Source of the DNA: Bacteroidia bacterium
Lineage (GTDB): Bacteria > Bacteroidota > Bacteroidia > Cytophagales > JAAEPT01
Direction: 5' to 3'
Length of the DNA: 64,000 nucleotides
Assembly (NCBI GenBank): GCA_030431525.1
Contig: JAUIJC010000016.1
Span: 39,581-103,580, forward strand
In this document: piece after piece, positions 36,550-45,507 of the stretch
How positions within the stretch are numbered: the first letter of the stretch is position 1
Layout: each line of letters opens with the position of its first letter
Made by a program: the position numbers and the translations under genes
The notes under the pieces: model-generated
What the model was told of the DNA's origin: nothing
Databases searched by the model: none
The model's input: the letters and a program-made list of their open reading frames with translations, nothing else

Positions 36550-36744
36550 ATGCCAAAGGTAAAAACCAACTCTGGCGCCAAGAAGCGTTTCAAGCTTACT
36601 GGGTCTGGCAAAATCAAGCGTAAGCACGCTTTTAAGAGCCACATCTTGACTAAGAAGACCACAAAGCAGAAGCGTAACCTTACGCACGCCACGTTGGTAC
36701 ACAAGTCTGACGAAGCAAACATCAAGAAGTTGCTTAACATTTAA
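36550..36744 (+). CDS. rpmI: ribosomal protein L35
   Basis: A 64-residue L35: [18 protein letters not shown], a strongly basic sequence with '[14 protein letters not shown]' and the final 'KLLNI'. It is a large-subunit protein that folds with 23S rRNA. Length is the family's usual 64-66. It lies in the conserved infC-rpmI-rplT order. The spacer to rplT contains a heptamer hairpin. Confidence 0.97.
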   Translation: MPKVKTNSGAKKRFKLTGSGKIKRKHAFKSHILTKKTTKQKRNLTHATLVHKSDEANIKKLLNI

Positions 36745-36797
36745 TCTGAACACTGTTCAGATAGGTGATTCATTTCAACCAGGATTTTGGTCATAAG

Positions 36798-36881
36798 AAC
36801 AGTTAACGGTTAACAGTTAACCGTTATCAGGGAGCAACGTTTTTGTTGTTAACTGCTAACTGGTCACTGATAACTGAACAG
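36798..36881. repeat. heptamer hairpin array (AACAGTT/GTTAACT type) between rpmI and rplT
   Basis: Left arm AACAGTT-AACGGTT-AACAGTT-AACCGTT-ATCAGGG from 36798; right arm GTTAACT-GCTAACT-GGTCACT-GATAACT from 36848, all period 7 and mutually inverted. In E. coli the L35/L20 operon is controlled by L20 binding its leader RNA; this hairpin lies just before rplT, but no match to that site was recognised. Confidence 0.8.
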
Positions 36882-36908
36882 TCGCCAAACTCCAAAAACA
36901 ACACAACA

Positions 36909-37253
36909 ATGCCTAGATCGGTAAACGCAGTAGCGTCAAGAGCAAGGAGGAAAAAAGTCCTCAAGTTGGCCAAAGGTTATTTCGGCCGTAGGAAGAATGT
37001 TTGGACGGTAGCAAAGAATGCCGTTGAGAAAGGTTTGGTTTACGCCTACCGTGACCGTAAGGTGAAGAAGCGTGAGTTCCGTAAATTGTGGATTCAGCGT
37101 ATCAACGCCGGTGCCCGTCAGCACGGTCTTTCCTACTCCCAGTTTATGGGACAGCTCTCTAAGAGCGACGTACAAATCAACAGGAAGGTTTTGGCTGACT
37201 TGGCTATGAACCACCCAGAGGCTTTCAAAGCCATCGTTGATCAAGTGAAGTAA
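36909..37253 (+). CDS. rplT: ribosomal protein L20
   Basis: A 114-residue L20: '[28 protein letters not shown]' start and '[24 protein letters not shown]' core. I chose the ATG at 36909; the upstream in-frame ATG/TTG codons lie inside the heptamer hairpin and give a non-family extension. L20 is needed early in large-subunit assembly and represses its operon in several bacteria. A strong terminator follows. Confidence 0.97.
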   Translation: MPRSVNAVASRARRKKVLKLAKGYFGRRKNVWTVAKNAVEKGLVYAYRDRKVKKREFRKLWIQRINAGARQHGLSYSQFMGQLSKSDVQINRKVLADLAMNHPEAFKAIVDQVK

Positions 37254-37277
37254 TCGTCCAAGAGACGTTTATATAAA

Positions 37278-37309
37278 GAAACCCCGAGGAGCAATCCTCG
37301 GGGTTTTTT
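37278..37309 (+). terminator. Rho-independent terminator of the thrS-rplT operon
   Basis: AAACCCCGAGGA pairs with TCCTCGGGGTTTTTT around a GCAA tetraloop. Confidence 0.93.
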
Positions 37310-37376
37310 ATTGTGAAGTGTTTCTAAATTACCTTGCTGTGGTGATTTGAAACGGAAGGTTTAGTGTAAAAAAGTA

Positions 37377-37967
37377 CTAACGAAGATTCCTCCACCATTC
37401 CAGAGCTTCCTTTTCCACCTTTTTTACAAAATTATTTTTTCCTTGGTTGTAGGCGTTTGCATCCAACCAATCCTCTTGGCTAAGGCTCAGTTTGAGTTTC
37501 CCATACGCTTCTCTAACCAGGGGGTGTGCTTTTAGGTATTCTCGGAAAGCAATGTGTCTTATCCATTCTCCAGATTCTACTTCCCAAACGTGAATATTTG
37601 TGAGCTTGTTTTGGTGAAGCTGTTCGTGGGGAATCTGGTCAACTAAGGGGTAATCCTTTTTAAACTGATTGGCTACACCTTCCTTTAACCCAATGAAAAA
37701 GCGGCGATTGGGCATTAAACTATTATATGCGCTAATGTGGATGTAGCCACTCTGCTGCATCAGCTCAACTACTTTATCAAATTGGGTGATAGAATCGATT
37801 CCAATAGCAATATCAACAATGGGTTTTGCCATTAATCCGGAAACGGAAGTGCTTCCAATGTGTTCAATAATTGGATTAAAATCTATTAGAATGGTTTCCA
37901 GTTTACCTTTCTCCTTAAGAAAAAGGGTTTTCCATGCTGGATTAAATGGCTCTATTGGAATTTTCAT
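37377..37967 (-). CDS. GrpB family protein (UPF0157)
   Basis: A 196-residue GrpB/UPF0157 protein. The signature 'IIEHIGSTSVSGLMAKPIVDI' lies at about residues 34-54; the family is a nucleotidyltransferase-fold group with unknown biochemical role. The C-terminal 'YGKLKLSL...DANAYNQGKNNFV' is typical. Start is the ATG at 37967 (a TTG lies directly before it). Followed by ruvC in the same orientation. It is often on mobile DNA but no mobile signals are visible here. Confidence 0.85.
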   Translation of the reverse strand: MKIPIEPFNPAWKTLFLKEKGKLETILIDFNPIIEHIGSTSVSGLMAKPIVDIAIGIDSITQFDKVVELMQQSGYIHISAYNSLMPNRRFFIGLKEGVANQFKKDYPLVDQIPHEQLHQNKLTNIHVWEVESGEWIRHIAFREYLKAHPLVREAYGKLKLSLSQEDWLDANAYNQGKNNFVKKVEKEALEWWRNLR

Positions 37968-38014
37968 CAAGGAAAAAGCAGCTTATTTATAAAAAGAGGA
38001 GTACTAGGAAGATC

Positions 38015-38560
38015 TTACTTCAACCTCTCTGGATTCTCCTTCACAAAATGACTCCAACTCTTCGATTGCTTTACCTGAATCCCTCCCTGAAAATGATGGC
38101 AAATAGCGACAGCCAAGGCATCAGTAGCATCCAGTTTATCTGGAAGGTCTTTAATTTTTAGGAGATTCATGACCATGCCAGCCACCTGTTCTTTGCTGGC
38201 CTTTCCGCTTCCCGTTACAGCCTGTTTTACTTTTAGGGGTGCGTATTCCGCAATGGGAATGCCGAGAGCCAATGCGGAGGCCATGGCCACGCCTTGAGCG
38301 CGACCAAGTTTCAGCATGGATTGTACGTTCTTCCCAAAAAATGGGGCCTCCAAGGCAACTTCGTCCGGCCCAAACTCCTCAATAATCCCTTGCACGCGCT
38401 GGAAAATCTTTTGGAGTTTTAAGGCGTGAGTGCTGTACTTATTGAGATGGAGCACGCCGTATTGAATAGGTGACAATTGATTCCCTTTGACCAAAATAAG
38501 GCCGTAGCCCATAAAATTGGTACCGGGGTCAATCCCCAAAATGATTTTTTCCTGAGCCAT
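38015..38560 (-). CDS. ruvC: crossover junction endodeoxyribonuclease RuvC
   Basis: A 181-residue RuvC. The catalytic acids are visible: Asp11 in GIDPGT, Glu near 70 in VALEAPFFG, and the C-terminal Asp pair in 'PDKLDATDALAVAICH'. RuvC resolves Holliday junctions with RuvAB. Start at the ATG at 38560, directly behind a TAnnTTTG motif that overlaps the stop of the preceding lipoprotein gene. Length is usual for the family. Confidence 0.96.
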   Translation of the reverse strand: MAQEKIILGIDPGTNFMGYGLILVKGNQLSPIQYGVLHLNKYSTHALKLQKIFQRVQGIIEEFGPDEVALEAPFFGKNVQSMLKLGRAQGVAMASALALGIPIAEYAPLKVKQAVTGSGKASKEQVAGMVMNLLKIKDLPDKLDATDALAVAICHHFQGGIQVKQSKSWSHFVKENPERLK

Positions 38561-38577
38561 AGGCGAATAGTTGCCTA

Positions 38578-38585
38578 CAAAATTA
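38578..38585 (-). promoter_or_regulatory. -7 promoter element of ruvC
   Basis: TAATTTTG on the minus strand, overlapping the TAA stop codon (38585-38583) of the preceding gene. It predicts a transcript starting about 10 nt before the ruvC ATG. The -33 region is weak. Confidence 0.45.
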
Positions 38586-39419
38586 CCCCTTGCCTCGCCT
38601 AAACTCCAAGCCGTTGTCTGGAAGAAGGGTAGATTCTTCGGGCTGGTTGGGGATGAAGTCGGAAAGTTGCATTCGATGGAGAAGGCTTTTTGAACTTGGA
38701 TTTGTTCTTACAGGCATGTCATGTGGAATCCATACACCGTTAATTTCTGTGAAATCATTGAACTCTACGGTGCCCTTTACAAAAGGCAAAATATCACGAA
38801 CGGTGTATTGCACACGTTCGATGCGGTGGTTTTCTTGATTGATCCAAAGGAGGTATTGGTCTGTATCTTTTTGGGGAGCAGCTTTTCCCCAAGAGGCAAA
38901 GACCAAATCAAAGGTTTTCCCGTCAAAGGCTTTTTCACCGGCATAGGTGATGACGGATGCTTCAGAAATTCGAAATGGCAATTCTATAAAGTACTGGTAG
39001 GTCGGAATCCAAAACTCAGTCGTTTTATCCTTTTTGAATTCAACTTTTCCCTGATCATTTAAGGTGTAAGTTTTCCAAGCCTGCATTCCCCAAACATCTC
39101 CTGCTCGTTTACCGGTAAGGACCGTACCTCGTGCGTTAAAAGTGCCAGCAATGCATTCCATTTTTAAGGATCCTTTTTTCTCAGGCAATGGCTTTGCAAA
39201 CTTTCCTTTCAAACCGATAAAATCATCTTGAAGAGTGACGGTGTAGGTGTTAATATTTTTCCAAGCATTTATCCCATGTACCTCCTGTGCACTACGAAGA
39301 AGGGATTTCCCTTTCTCTTCGTCAAAATGATCTTCCTTAATCGACTTAGTTCGGAGATCTGATCTACAGGAGGAAAAGGATAAAACAGCTAAAAATATAC
39401 AAGCGACAAAGGTTCTCAT
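38583..39419 (-). CDS. lipoprotein of unknown function
   Basis: A 278-residue lipoprotein (signal ends LSFSSC, Cys about 18). The mature region is a mix of beta strands and turns with Trp/Lys-rich phrases ('GINAWKNINTYTVTLQDD', 'AWKTYTLNDQGKVEFKKDKTTEFWIPTYQYF', 'LWINQENHRIERVQYTV'), similar in layout to LolA/LppX-type or DUF6503-like outer-envelope carriers. No firm family. It is directly before ruvC, whose promoter overlaps its stop. Confidence 0.65.
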   Translation of the reverse strand: MRTFVACIFLAVLSFSSCRSDLRTKSIKEDHFDEEKGKSLLRSAQEVHGINAWKNINTYTVTLQDDFIGLKGKFAKPLPEKKGSLKMECIAGTFNARGTVLTGKRAGDVWGMQAWKTYTLNDQGKVEFKKDKTTEFWIPTYQYFIELPFRISEASVITYAGEKAFDGKTFDLVFASWGKAAPQKDTDQYLLWINQENHRIERVQYTVRDILPFVKGTVEFNDFTEINGVWIPHDMPVRTNPSSKSLLHRMQLSDFIPNQPEESTLLPDNGLEFRRGKG

Positions 39420-39543
39420 GGGGTGGTATGTTTATTCTTGTTTCTGAAGTTATTCAATTGCCCGAATACCGTAGTGAAAGCCGCAGAAGAATGGTGTAAA
39501 TTGTCAATTCAATGACATCATTCCATTACAGGCGAGTAAAAAA

Positions 39544-40524
39544 TTGAATAAAAAGAGTCGCATAGGGACAGGACTAAAGGTTGTTATAAGCCTGACCATT
39601 TTGTGGTACTGCTTTATTGTTTTCTCCGAGGATGAACATATTTCAGCGGATTTGTGGTGGACTGTGCGCGAACTTTGGGAGAAGCAAAAGTGGGGGTTAT
39701 TGATGCCTATGCTATTGATACCCGTCAATTGGGGCTTGGAAGCACTCAAGTGGCAGTTTTTGGTGCGATCTGTTCAGCGACTTTCATTCACACAGGCTTT
39801 TGTTTCAGTGCTGGCAGGATTGAGTTTAGGCTTTGTCACTCCAAGGAGTTTAGGTGATTATGCAGGCCGATATTTGGCGTTGGATGGACCTAATCGCATC
39901 AAGGTTGTAGGTGCGCTGTCTGTCAGTCGTTTAAGTCAGTTATTGGTGACCTTGGTAGTCGGTTTGGCGGGTTTGGTATATTTTCATTTGCATGGATTGT
40001 TGCCAGCGTTGGCAAGTGAAGCTTTCTCGATTGGAGGAGCAATTCTATTGTGCTTGTTGTTGATTGTTACTTACCTCATTCGGGTTCCCCTTTTCAGGTT
40101 GTTAAATAGGTTGCGTCTTGTGCGTCCAGTGCTCAAGATGTTCGTACTGATTCGTGAGTATTCTTCGTCCGATTACCTATTAGTACTGGGGCTTTCCTTT
40201 GTGCGGTATTGGGTATTTACCATCCAGTTTATTCTCGTTTTTGGGTTAATGGGTGTAGAGGTAAATGCCCTGTTGTGCTTCGGGGTTAGTTTGGTGTTTT
40301 TAGCAAAATCTATCGTACTGTCATTCAACTTTTTAAGTGACTTGGGGGTACGGGAAGCTTCAGCTTTATTTTTCATCGGAAAGCTCGGAGTTCCAGCAGA
40401 TATCATACTGGCATCCAGTCTTTTAATTTGGATGATGAACATCTTGGGGCCCACCATTTTAGGAGCCTTTTGTGTTTGGGGCTTAAAGTTTAGTGCACTA
40501 AGAAAAGGAGGAAAGCTGTTTTAG
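39544..40524 (+). CDS. lysylphosphatidylglycerol synthase TM-region family protein
   Basis: A 326-residue multi-pass membrane protein (at least seven hydrophobic segments) with the pattern of the LPG_synthase_TM/UPF0104 family: 'WGLEALKWQFLVRSVQ', 'GLSLGFVTPRSLGDYAGR' and 'FNFLSDLGVREASALFFIG'. Such proteins act as flippases or as membrane halves of lipid-modifying enzymes. The start is a TTG; no in-frame ATG lies near. The glycosyltransferase gene starts one base after its stop, so the pair is probably one transcript, perhaps for lipid or glycolipid modification. Confidence 0.8.
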   Translation: MNKKSRIGTGLKVVISLTILWYCFIVFSEDEHISADLWWTVRELWEKQKWGLLMPMLLIPVNWGLEALKWQFLVRSVQRLSFTQAFVSVLAGLSLGFVTPRSLGDYAGRYLALDGPNRIKVVGALSVSRLSQLLVTLVVGLAGLVYFHLHGLLPALASEAFSIGGAILLCLLLIVTYLIRVPLFRLLNRLRLVRPVLKMFVLIREYSSSDYLLVLGLSFVRYWVFTIQFILVFGLMGVEVNALLCFGVSLVFLAKSIVLSFNFLSDLGVREASALFFIGKLGVPADIILASSLLIWMMNILGPTILGAFCVWGLKFSALRKGGKLF

Positions 40525-40525
40525 G

Positions 40526-41677
40526 ATGATGCTGTTGGACTGGACTATGCTGGGTTTAGGTGGGCTTTACCTGCTTTTTATTTCCGTACTCTGGAAAGGT
40601 TGGGTACGTATTCCTAAAACTAAAAACGGGAAGCAGGCTCAAGCAGATTTAAAGGTGTCTGTAATTATTCCCGTGAGAAATGAGGAGGGGAAAATTGGGC
40701 AACTGTTGACTGACCTAATGCAGCAGGATTATTTAGCGAGTCAATTCGAAGTGTTAGTCGTCAATGACCGCTCAGCTGATGGGACAGTTGCTGAAATAGA
40801 AATGCTTCAGAAGGAATATGGAAAAAGCCGCATTAAACTTTTCCATTTGTCAGGAACAGAAGAGGGATCTCCCAAGAAAAAAGCCATTCAAATCGCCTTA
40901 TCCCAAGCGCAAGGAAAGTTGATTTTGTTGACTGATGGTGACTGCCGAGTAGGCAATGCTTGGATAAGCAGTTTTGTGGCAGAGTATCATCAAACTGGAG
41001 CAAAGTTGATTAGTGGTCCTGTGGCCTTTTTTCAGGAGGAAAGCCTTTTTTCAAGGATGCAATCCATTGAGTTTGCCAGTCTGGTAGGTTCGGGGGCGTC
41101 CACGATTGGATTGGGAAAACCAACCATGTGCAATGGGGCAAATCTCGCTTACGAAAAATCAGTTTTTTATGAGGTAGGAGGCTATGGTGACAAGGAGCAG
41201 ATTGCTTCTGGTGATGATGAGTTTTTAATGCATCGAATCAGCCAGAGATTCCCAAATGGTATTAGGTTTCTGAAGGATGAAAAAGCGATTGTAAGAACTA
41301 ACACAAGTTGCAGTTTATCAGGTTTTTATCAGCAACGAAAACGATGGGCAAGCAAGTGGAAAGCCTATGAATTAAACTATGTGTCCTTGCTGGCTGTTGC
41401 TGTGTTTTTTGTGAACCTAACCCTTGTTCTCAGTCCCTTCATTTGGGCTTTAGGTTTCTGCTCACTGTACGGATTACTCTCCTTATGGGTGATTCGAATG
41501 CTAAGCGATTTTTTCTATTTGAGGAGAGTCATGGCAGTTTTGAAACTCCGTTTTTTCTGGGGAGCCTTTGGGTTACTCTCATTGGTTTATCCGTTTTATG
41601 TTGTGATTATCGGGCTAATGGCAAACATTGGAAATTATCAGTGGAAGGGGCGTACCTTTGCCCAAAACACCGATTAA
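40526..41677 (+). CDS. GT2-family glycosyltransferase, membrane-bound
   Basis: A 383-residue GT2 enzyme. A first membrane segment (about 5-22) is followed by the nucleotide-sugar domain: 'IIPVRNEEGKIGQLL' (about 50), 'VVNDRSADGT', the DxD metal site in TDGDCRV, an Asp in SGDDEFLM and QQRKRW. These match the D-DxD-D-QxxRW set of processive GT2 enzymes. Two or three further membrane helices end the protein. Acceptor unknown; the neighbour suggests lipid or envelope glycolipid work. The ATG at 40526 follows the upstream stop. Confidence 0.88.
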   Translation: MMLLDWTMLGLGGLYLLFISVLWKGWVRIPKTKNGKQAQADLKVSVIIPVRNEEGKIGQLLTDLMQQDYLASQFEVLVVNDRSADGTVAEIEMLQKEYGKSRIKLFHLSGTEEGSPKKKAIQIALSQAQGKLILLTDGDCRVGNAWISSFVAEYHQTGAKLISGPVAFFQEESLFSRMQSIEFASLVGSGASTIGLGKPTMCNGANLAYEKSVFYEVGGYGDKEQIASGDDEFLMHRISQRFPNGIRFLKDEKAIVRTNTSCSLSGFYQQRKRWASKWKAYELNYVSLLAVAVFFVNLTLVLSPFIWALGFCSLYGLLSLWVIRMLSDFFYLRRVMAVLKLRFFWGAFGLLSLVYPFYVVIIGLMANIGNYQWKGRTFAQNTD

Positions 41678-41679
41678 TT

Positions 41680-43011
41680 GTGTTAGCCCAGTTCAAGTCA
41701 TTTATTCGTTCTAATCATCTATTTTCTTCTGAGGACAAACTCCTGTTGGCCATCAGTGGTGGGGTGGACTCTGTGGTGTTGGCTGACTTGTTAAAGGAAG
41801 CTGGATGCCATTTTTCGTTGGCGCATTGCAATTTTGGATTAAGAGGAACAGAATCCGATGGGGACGAGCAGTTTGTTCGAGAATATGCCCACCAACTGGG
41901 TGTTCCACTATTTTGCAAGCGTTTCGAAGGTGTCAAATCTCAAGGGGAATCCACTCAAATGGTAGCCAGAAACCTGCGCTATCAATGGTTTGAATTGCTG
42001 TGCAAAGAGAACGGGTTTACGAACCTATTGGTAGCGCATCATGCCGATGATCAGCTTGAAACTATTTTGATGAATTTTGTTCGTGGAACTGGTGTTTCTG
42101 GCCTAAGAGGAATGAAGTTGAAGCAAGGCCATATCGTACGTCCATTATTAAATTTTTCAAGGGAAGAAATAACAAACTATGCTAAGGAGAGAGGGCTGCA
42201 ATGGAGGGAAGATAGTTCCAATGCTTCCACTAAGTATAGGCGCAATGAAATGCGGCATAAGGTGATTCCTTTACTGAAGGAAATCAACCCTTCGCTTTTG
42301 TCTTCAATGGGACGAATGACTGAACGACTTTCTGGGGTAGAAAAGCTGTTTGAAAATTCCTTTCAACAGTTTGTGAATCAGGGTATTACTTTTGAGGGTG
42401 AGCTAATTTTTGTTGATACTCAAGTGCTTGAAAATCAAGTAGATTCATTACTGGTCTTATCTGAGTTTTTACAAGGAAAAGGCTTTTCTTTTGAGCAAGC
42501 CAAGGCTGTTTTACAAGGGGGAGAAATGGAAAGCGGTAGGCAATTTTTTTCCAAGTTCTTTGAGTTAACTACGGATAGAAAACGAATTATTCTTCGTCCA
42601 CTTCAATCATCGGATGAGGATAAGACCCAGTTGATTTTTTCTGATGAAGCAAGCTATTCCGTAGGGTCAATCCAACTGAATACAAGTATTCATTCGAAGG
42701 AAAAGCTAAGGCTTCAACCTTTGGCCGAGATGGCTTTTCTTGATTTTGAAAGCTTGGTCTTTCCTTTGAAGCTTAGGAATTGGAAACAAGGGGACAGGTT
42801 TAGGCCATTAGGGATGAAGGGAATGAAGAAAGTGAGTGATTTTCTGATTGACGCAAAAGTGCCATTGGTACTAAAAAATGAGGTCAAAGTATTGGAAGAT
42901 GCAGATGGCAATATTGTTTGGTTGGTAGGGATGAGGATTGATGATCGATTTAAAATGAAAGATGATTCAAAGCGGATTTTTCATATTTCATTAAAGAATT
43001 TAAAAAAATGA
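41680..43011 (+). CDS. tilS: tRNA(Ile)-lysidine synthase
   Basis: A 443-residue TilS starting at GTG 41680, two bases after the glycosyltransferase stop; the longer open frame upstream overlaps that gene and is rejected. The PP-loop SGGVDS lies at residues 26-31, followed by 'SLAHCNFGLRGTESD' and 'LLVAHHADDQLETILMNFVRGTG'. The C-terminal domain has 'LRNWKQGDRFRPLGMKGMKKVSDFLID'. TilS converts C34 of tRNA-Ile(CAU) to lysidine using ATP and lysine, and is essential. Length is normal. Confidence 0.93.
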   Translation: MLAQFKSFIRSNHLFSSEDKLLLAISGGVDSVVLADLLKEAGCHFSLAHCNFGLRGTESDGDEQFVREYAHQLGVPLFCKRFEGVKSQGESTQMVARNLRYQWFELLCKENGFTNLLVAHHADDQLETILMNFVRGTGVSGLRGMKLKQGHIVRPLLNFSREEITNYAKERGLQWREDSSNASTKYRRNEMRHKVIPLLKEINPSLLSSMGRMTERLSGVEKLFENSFQQFVNQGITFEGELIFVDTQVLENQVDSLLVLSEFLQGKGFSFEQAKAVLQGGEMESGRQFFSKFFELTTDRKRIILRPLQSSDEDKTQLIFSDEASYSVGSIQLNTSIHSKEKLRLQPLAEMAFLDFESLVFPLKLRNWKQGDRFRPLGMKGMKKVSDFLIDAKVPLVLKNEVKVLEDADGNIVWLVGMRIDDRFKMKDDSKRIFHISLKNLKK

Positions 43012-43020
43012 TTTAAAAAA

Positions 43021-43052
43021 TTTGAACAGTTCTTTTAGTCGCTTTAAATTGT
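43021..43052 (+). promoter_or_regulatory. promoter of the small gene at 43086
   Basis: TTTG (43021-43024), 20 bases, then TAAATTGT (43045-43052), close to the Bacteroidota -33/-7 pattern, just after tilS. Confidence 0.5.
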
Positions 43053-43085
43053 CGTTACCGTAATACAATCATCACAAATACAATT

Positions 43086-43352
43086 ATGAAAAACGAATTG
43101 GAAACGCTTCTTACCCTTTTGAAGGAGAACAAGCAGTACTTGATTCAAGACGAGAAAGGAAAACTTCACGAGATTTCACACGGCACTGCTGGTAAAATCA
43201 TCGACGTGAAGAGCGCTATTCTTGTTTCTCTTTTTGGTGAGCCACGTCTTTCTGCTGATAAATTCGAGTTGTTCGAGTTGCTTCAGGGAACTGACTTTGC
43301 TGAGAACAAAAAGAAGCCAAGAGGCCGTGGCCGTCGTAAGGCTGAAGCTTAA
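43086..43352 (+). CDS. small basic-tailed protein of unknown function
   Basis: An 88-residue protein with its own promoter and terminator. The first 70 residues look like a compact alpha/beta domain ('LLTLLKENKQYLIQDEKGKLHEIS', 'KSAILVSLFGEPRLSADKFELFELL'), and the last 15 are strongly basic (KKKPRGRGRRKAEA), suited to nucleic-acid contact. No family was recognised. Regular codon use and independent transcription signals support a real gene. Confidence 0.7.
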   Translation: MKNELETLLTLLKENKQYLIQDEKGKLHEISHGTAGKIIDVKSAILVSLFGEPRLSADKFELFELLQGTDFAENKKKPRGRGRRKAEA

Positions 43353-43374
43353 TAAGCTCGGTTTATCAAACCAT

Positions 43375-43410
43375 AAAAGCCTGACCTTCAACAGAAGGTC
43401 AGGCTTTTTT
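43375..43410. terminator. bidirectional terminator between the small gene and comEC
   Basis: AAAAGCCTGACCTT pairs with AAGGTCAGGCTTTTTT around CAACAG. The T-run at 43404-43410 is shared with the TAA stop codon of comEC on the opposite strand. Confidence 0.9.
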
Positions 43411-45475
43411 ATTTGCCTACATAAGCTCCTTGCTCTCCAATAATGTAAATGGATGCCCCGTTGTTTTTTGAGTCATTCTCCAATTTTTGGTAGGTGTATC
43501 GGGGACGGGAGGTGGGAATGACCAGCTCTTTGAAATCAATGGATTCTGTGATATGCCTGTAGTCAAAAAAGGTATTTCCTGATAGTACCAGAATGTCAAC
43601 TTCGACTTTCTTGGGGGTAGGCATAGGCTGTTTTTGGAGCACCAAAATGGATTTTCCGTTTGCTATGATGGGTAGGGCATTGGTAGAACCATCGAGAAAA
43701 TTTGTCGTTACATTTAATGCTTGATGTGCTATTCTGTTAGGTTTAATCTGAATATTTTCTTCAAATGAATTCAAGGACTTTGTTAAGTATGTAGTTCGAA
43801 ATTGTCCTTCAAAATCATCAATTACAAGTGTGTTTTTTGTGTAATAAATAGTCAGTTTGTTCTGTTTCTTCCATTGATAAACGGTATGAAATCTTGAGCA
43901 TCCGAAGAGAATGGCCATGCAAGCGGCGAGTTTTAAGTAAATCGCCTTTTTCTTGTGGAGTAATAACCCAAGGCTAATGATGATGGTGGCTAACAGGATG
44001 GTCTGGGTGGTATTGATGAAGATATTTTCGCTGACGGCATAGGGGAGTTGGTTTATCCATTCCACTAAAAGGTTCAGCATTTGGCAGAGGAATTCGGTGA
44101 CTTTCCCAAAATATTCGATGAATGGCAGCTGACGAGCGATTAAGAGGAACAAACCGCTCGGGAGAATCAAAGTTGCCAAGAGAATGGCTGGAGGGTTGGT
44201 GATGATGAAAAAGTTGGGGAACAGGTGGAAATAATAAAGCGAAAGTGGAAGGACACCAAACTGGGCGGAGAGTGACATACATTCAATGTTCCAAAGCCAT
44301 TGGAGTAGTTTGTTGGACGGTTTCCACCATGAATTGATGCTCGGATAAAGGAGCATTATTCCAGCAATGGCACTATAGGAAAGCTGGAAGCCAAGGTCGA
44401 AAAGCTGTTCTGGAGCAGCCAGAAGAATCAACATGGCGGACAGTGCCAAGAGGTTAATGATGTCAGTTTTTCGCTGAAATACCAAGGCTATTTGGAGGAG
44501 GCTAAACATTAGGCAGGCTCGGCAAATGGAAGCAGGGAATCCTGTGAAAAGGGCGTAGGTCCATAAGATGATAAGGCTGGCTACCACTTTCAGGTATTTT
44601 CCTTTTCTCCCCAAAATTGGCGTCCACCATAATAGCCCATTGACCAGCAACAGTAATATTCCAACATGAAGTCCAGACACCGCCAAAATATGAACTACGC
44701 CAGCATTAGCGTAGGCGTCTCGTGTGGCATAATCGAGATCATCCTTGATGCCTAAAGTCATGGCGGAAAGGATGGCTTGTTCCTTTTTTCCTGAAATGAG
44801 TTCTTCGAAGGTTTCCTTGGTGTATGCTCTGGCTTTTATGGCGAGGAGTTGGAAAAATGAGGGCTTGAGATGGCCTATTTGGAAGACTTCAGTGGGTTTG
44901 ATATAGACTTGATGATAAACCTGCTTTCGAGCATAAAAGGTCTTTTGGTCAAATTCATAAGGGTTTTTGGGAGCTGAGATTAGTTTAGGAGATGCTTGGG
45001 TAATAAGAATATCTCCAGCTTTGTAACGGAGTTTTCCTTCCTCTGGTCTTTTGAAAAAGACTCGAATTTGCCCGCTGTTTTTGTGCCATTTTTCTCCCTC
45101 CTTGAGTAGGAGTACTTCGGCTATCCCCACATAAGTTGTCGTTCTTTCTTTAGGATTTTCTGTGAGGCGGAATACGACTCCTTTTTGGGAGAAATCTGCC
45201 TCAGTTAAAGAGTCAAGGCCGTGGCTGATGTGGTCTGGCTGATTACGCTCGTCATGCAATTGAGGCAGTAAAATGCCAATCCCCATGATGGCAAGGCAGG
45301 TGCTGATTCCAAGGAACCATTTTTTGCGAAAGATGAGAGCTGAAAAAGGAACTGTCAAGACGGAGAAAAGGGCAATGACAATCTTGTAATACGTTGGAAC
45401 TTGGAATTGAAATCCGATAAAAATGCCAAGACCAAGGGCGATGGCCCAAGGCAAAAAAGGTCGCTTTTGAAGCAT
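43409..45475 (-). CDS. ComEC/Rec2-family protein
   Basis: A 688-residue membrane protein. An N-terminal membrane pair and OB-fold-like domain ('YKAGDILITQASPKL') precede the Competence domain (about 220-500), with 'AYANAGVVHILAVSGLHVGILLLL' near 260. ComEC forms the DNA-uptake channel of competence. In Bacteroidota the C-terminal metallo-beta-lactamase domain is often missing or degenerate, as here: the tail (about 550-688) lacks the HxHxDH motif. The gene ends inside the shared terminator. Uptake function is inferred. Confidence 0.88.
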   Translation of the reverse strand: MLQKRPFLPWAIALGLGIFIGFQFQVPTYYKIVIALFSVLTVPFSALIFRKKWFLGISTCLAIMGIGILLPQLHDERNQPDHISHGLDSLTEADFSQKGVVFRLTENPKERTTTYVGIAEVLLLKEGEKWHKNSGQIRVFFKRPEEGKLRYKAGDILITQASPKLISAPKNPYEFDQKTFYARKQVYHQVYIKPTEVFQIGHLKPSFFQLLAIKARAYTKETFEELISGKKEQAILSAMTLGIKDDLDYATRDAYANAGVVHILAVSGLHVGILLLLVNGLLWWTPILGRKGKYLKVVASLIILWTYALFTGFPASICRACLMFSLLQIALVFQRKTDIINLLALSAMLILLAAPEQLFDLGFQLSYSAIAGIMLLYPSINSWWKPSNKLLQWLWNIECMSLSAQFGVLPLSLYYFHLFPNFFIITNPPAILLATLILPSGLFLLIARQLPFIEYFGKVTEFLCQMLNLLVEWINQLPYAVSENIFINTTQTILLATIIISLGLLLHKKKAIYLKLAACMAILFGCSRFHTVYQWKKQNKLTIYYTKNTLVIDDFEGQFRTTYLTKSLNSFEENIQIKPNRIAHQALNVTTNFLDGSTNALPIIANGKSILVLQKQPMPTPKKVEVDILVLSGNTFFDYRHITESIDFKELVIPTSRPRYTYQKLENDSKNNGASIYIIGEQGAYVGK

Positions 45476-45507
45476 TAAAAAGTGATTTAGAAAAAAGGGT
45501 TTTAGGC

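Noticed and set aside
35660..36881. CRISPR array
   Set aside because: Repeats are 7 bases, degenerate and directly tandem without spacers.
41443..41679. N-terminal extension of TilS overlapping the glycosyltransferase
   Set aside because: The extension is read in another frame of a well-supported gene and TilS starts normally near the PP-loop; GTG 41680 gives the usual length.
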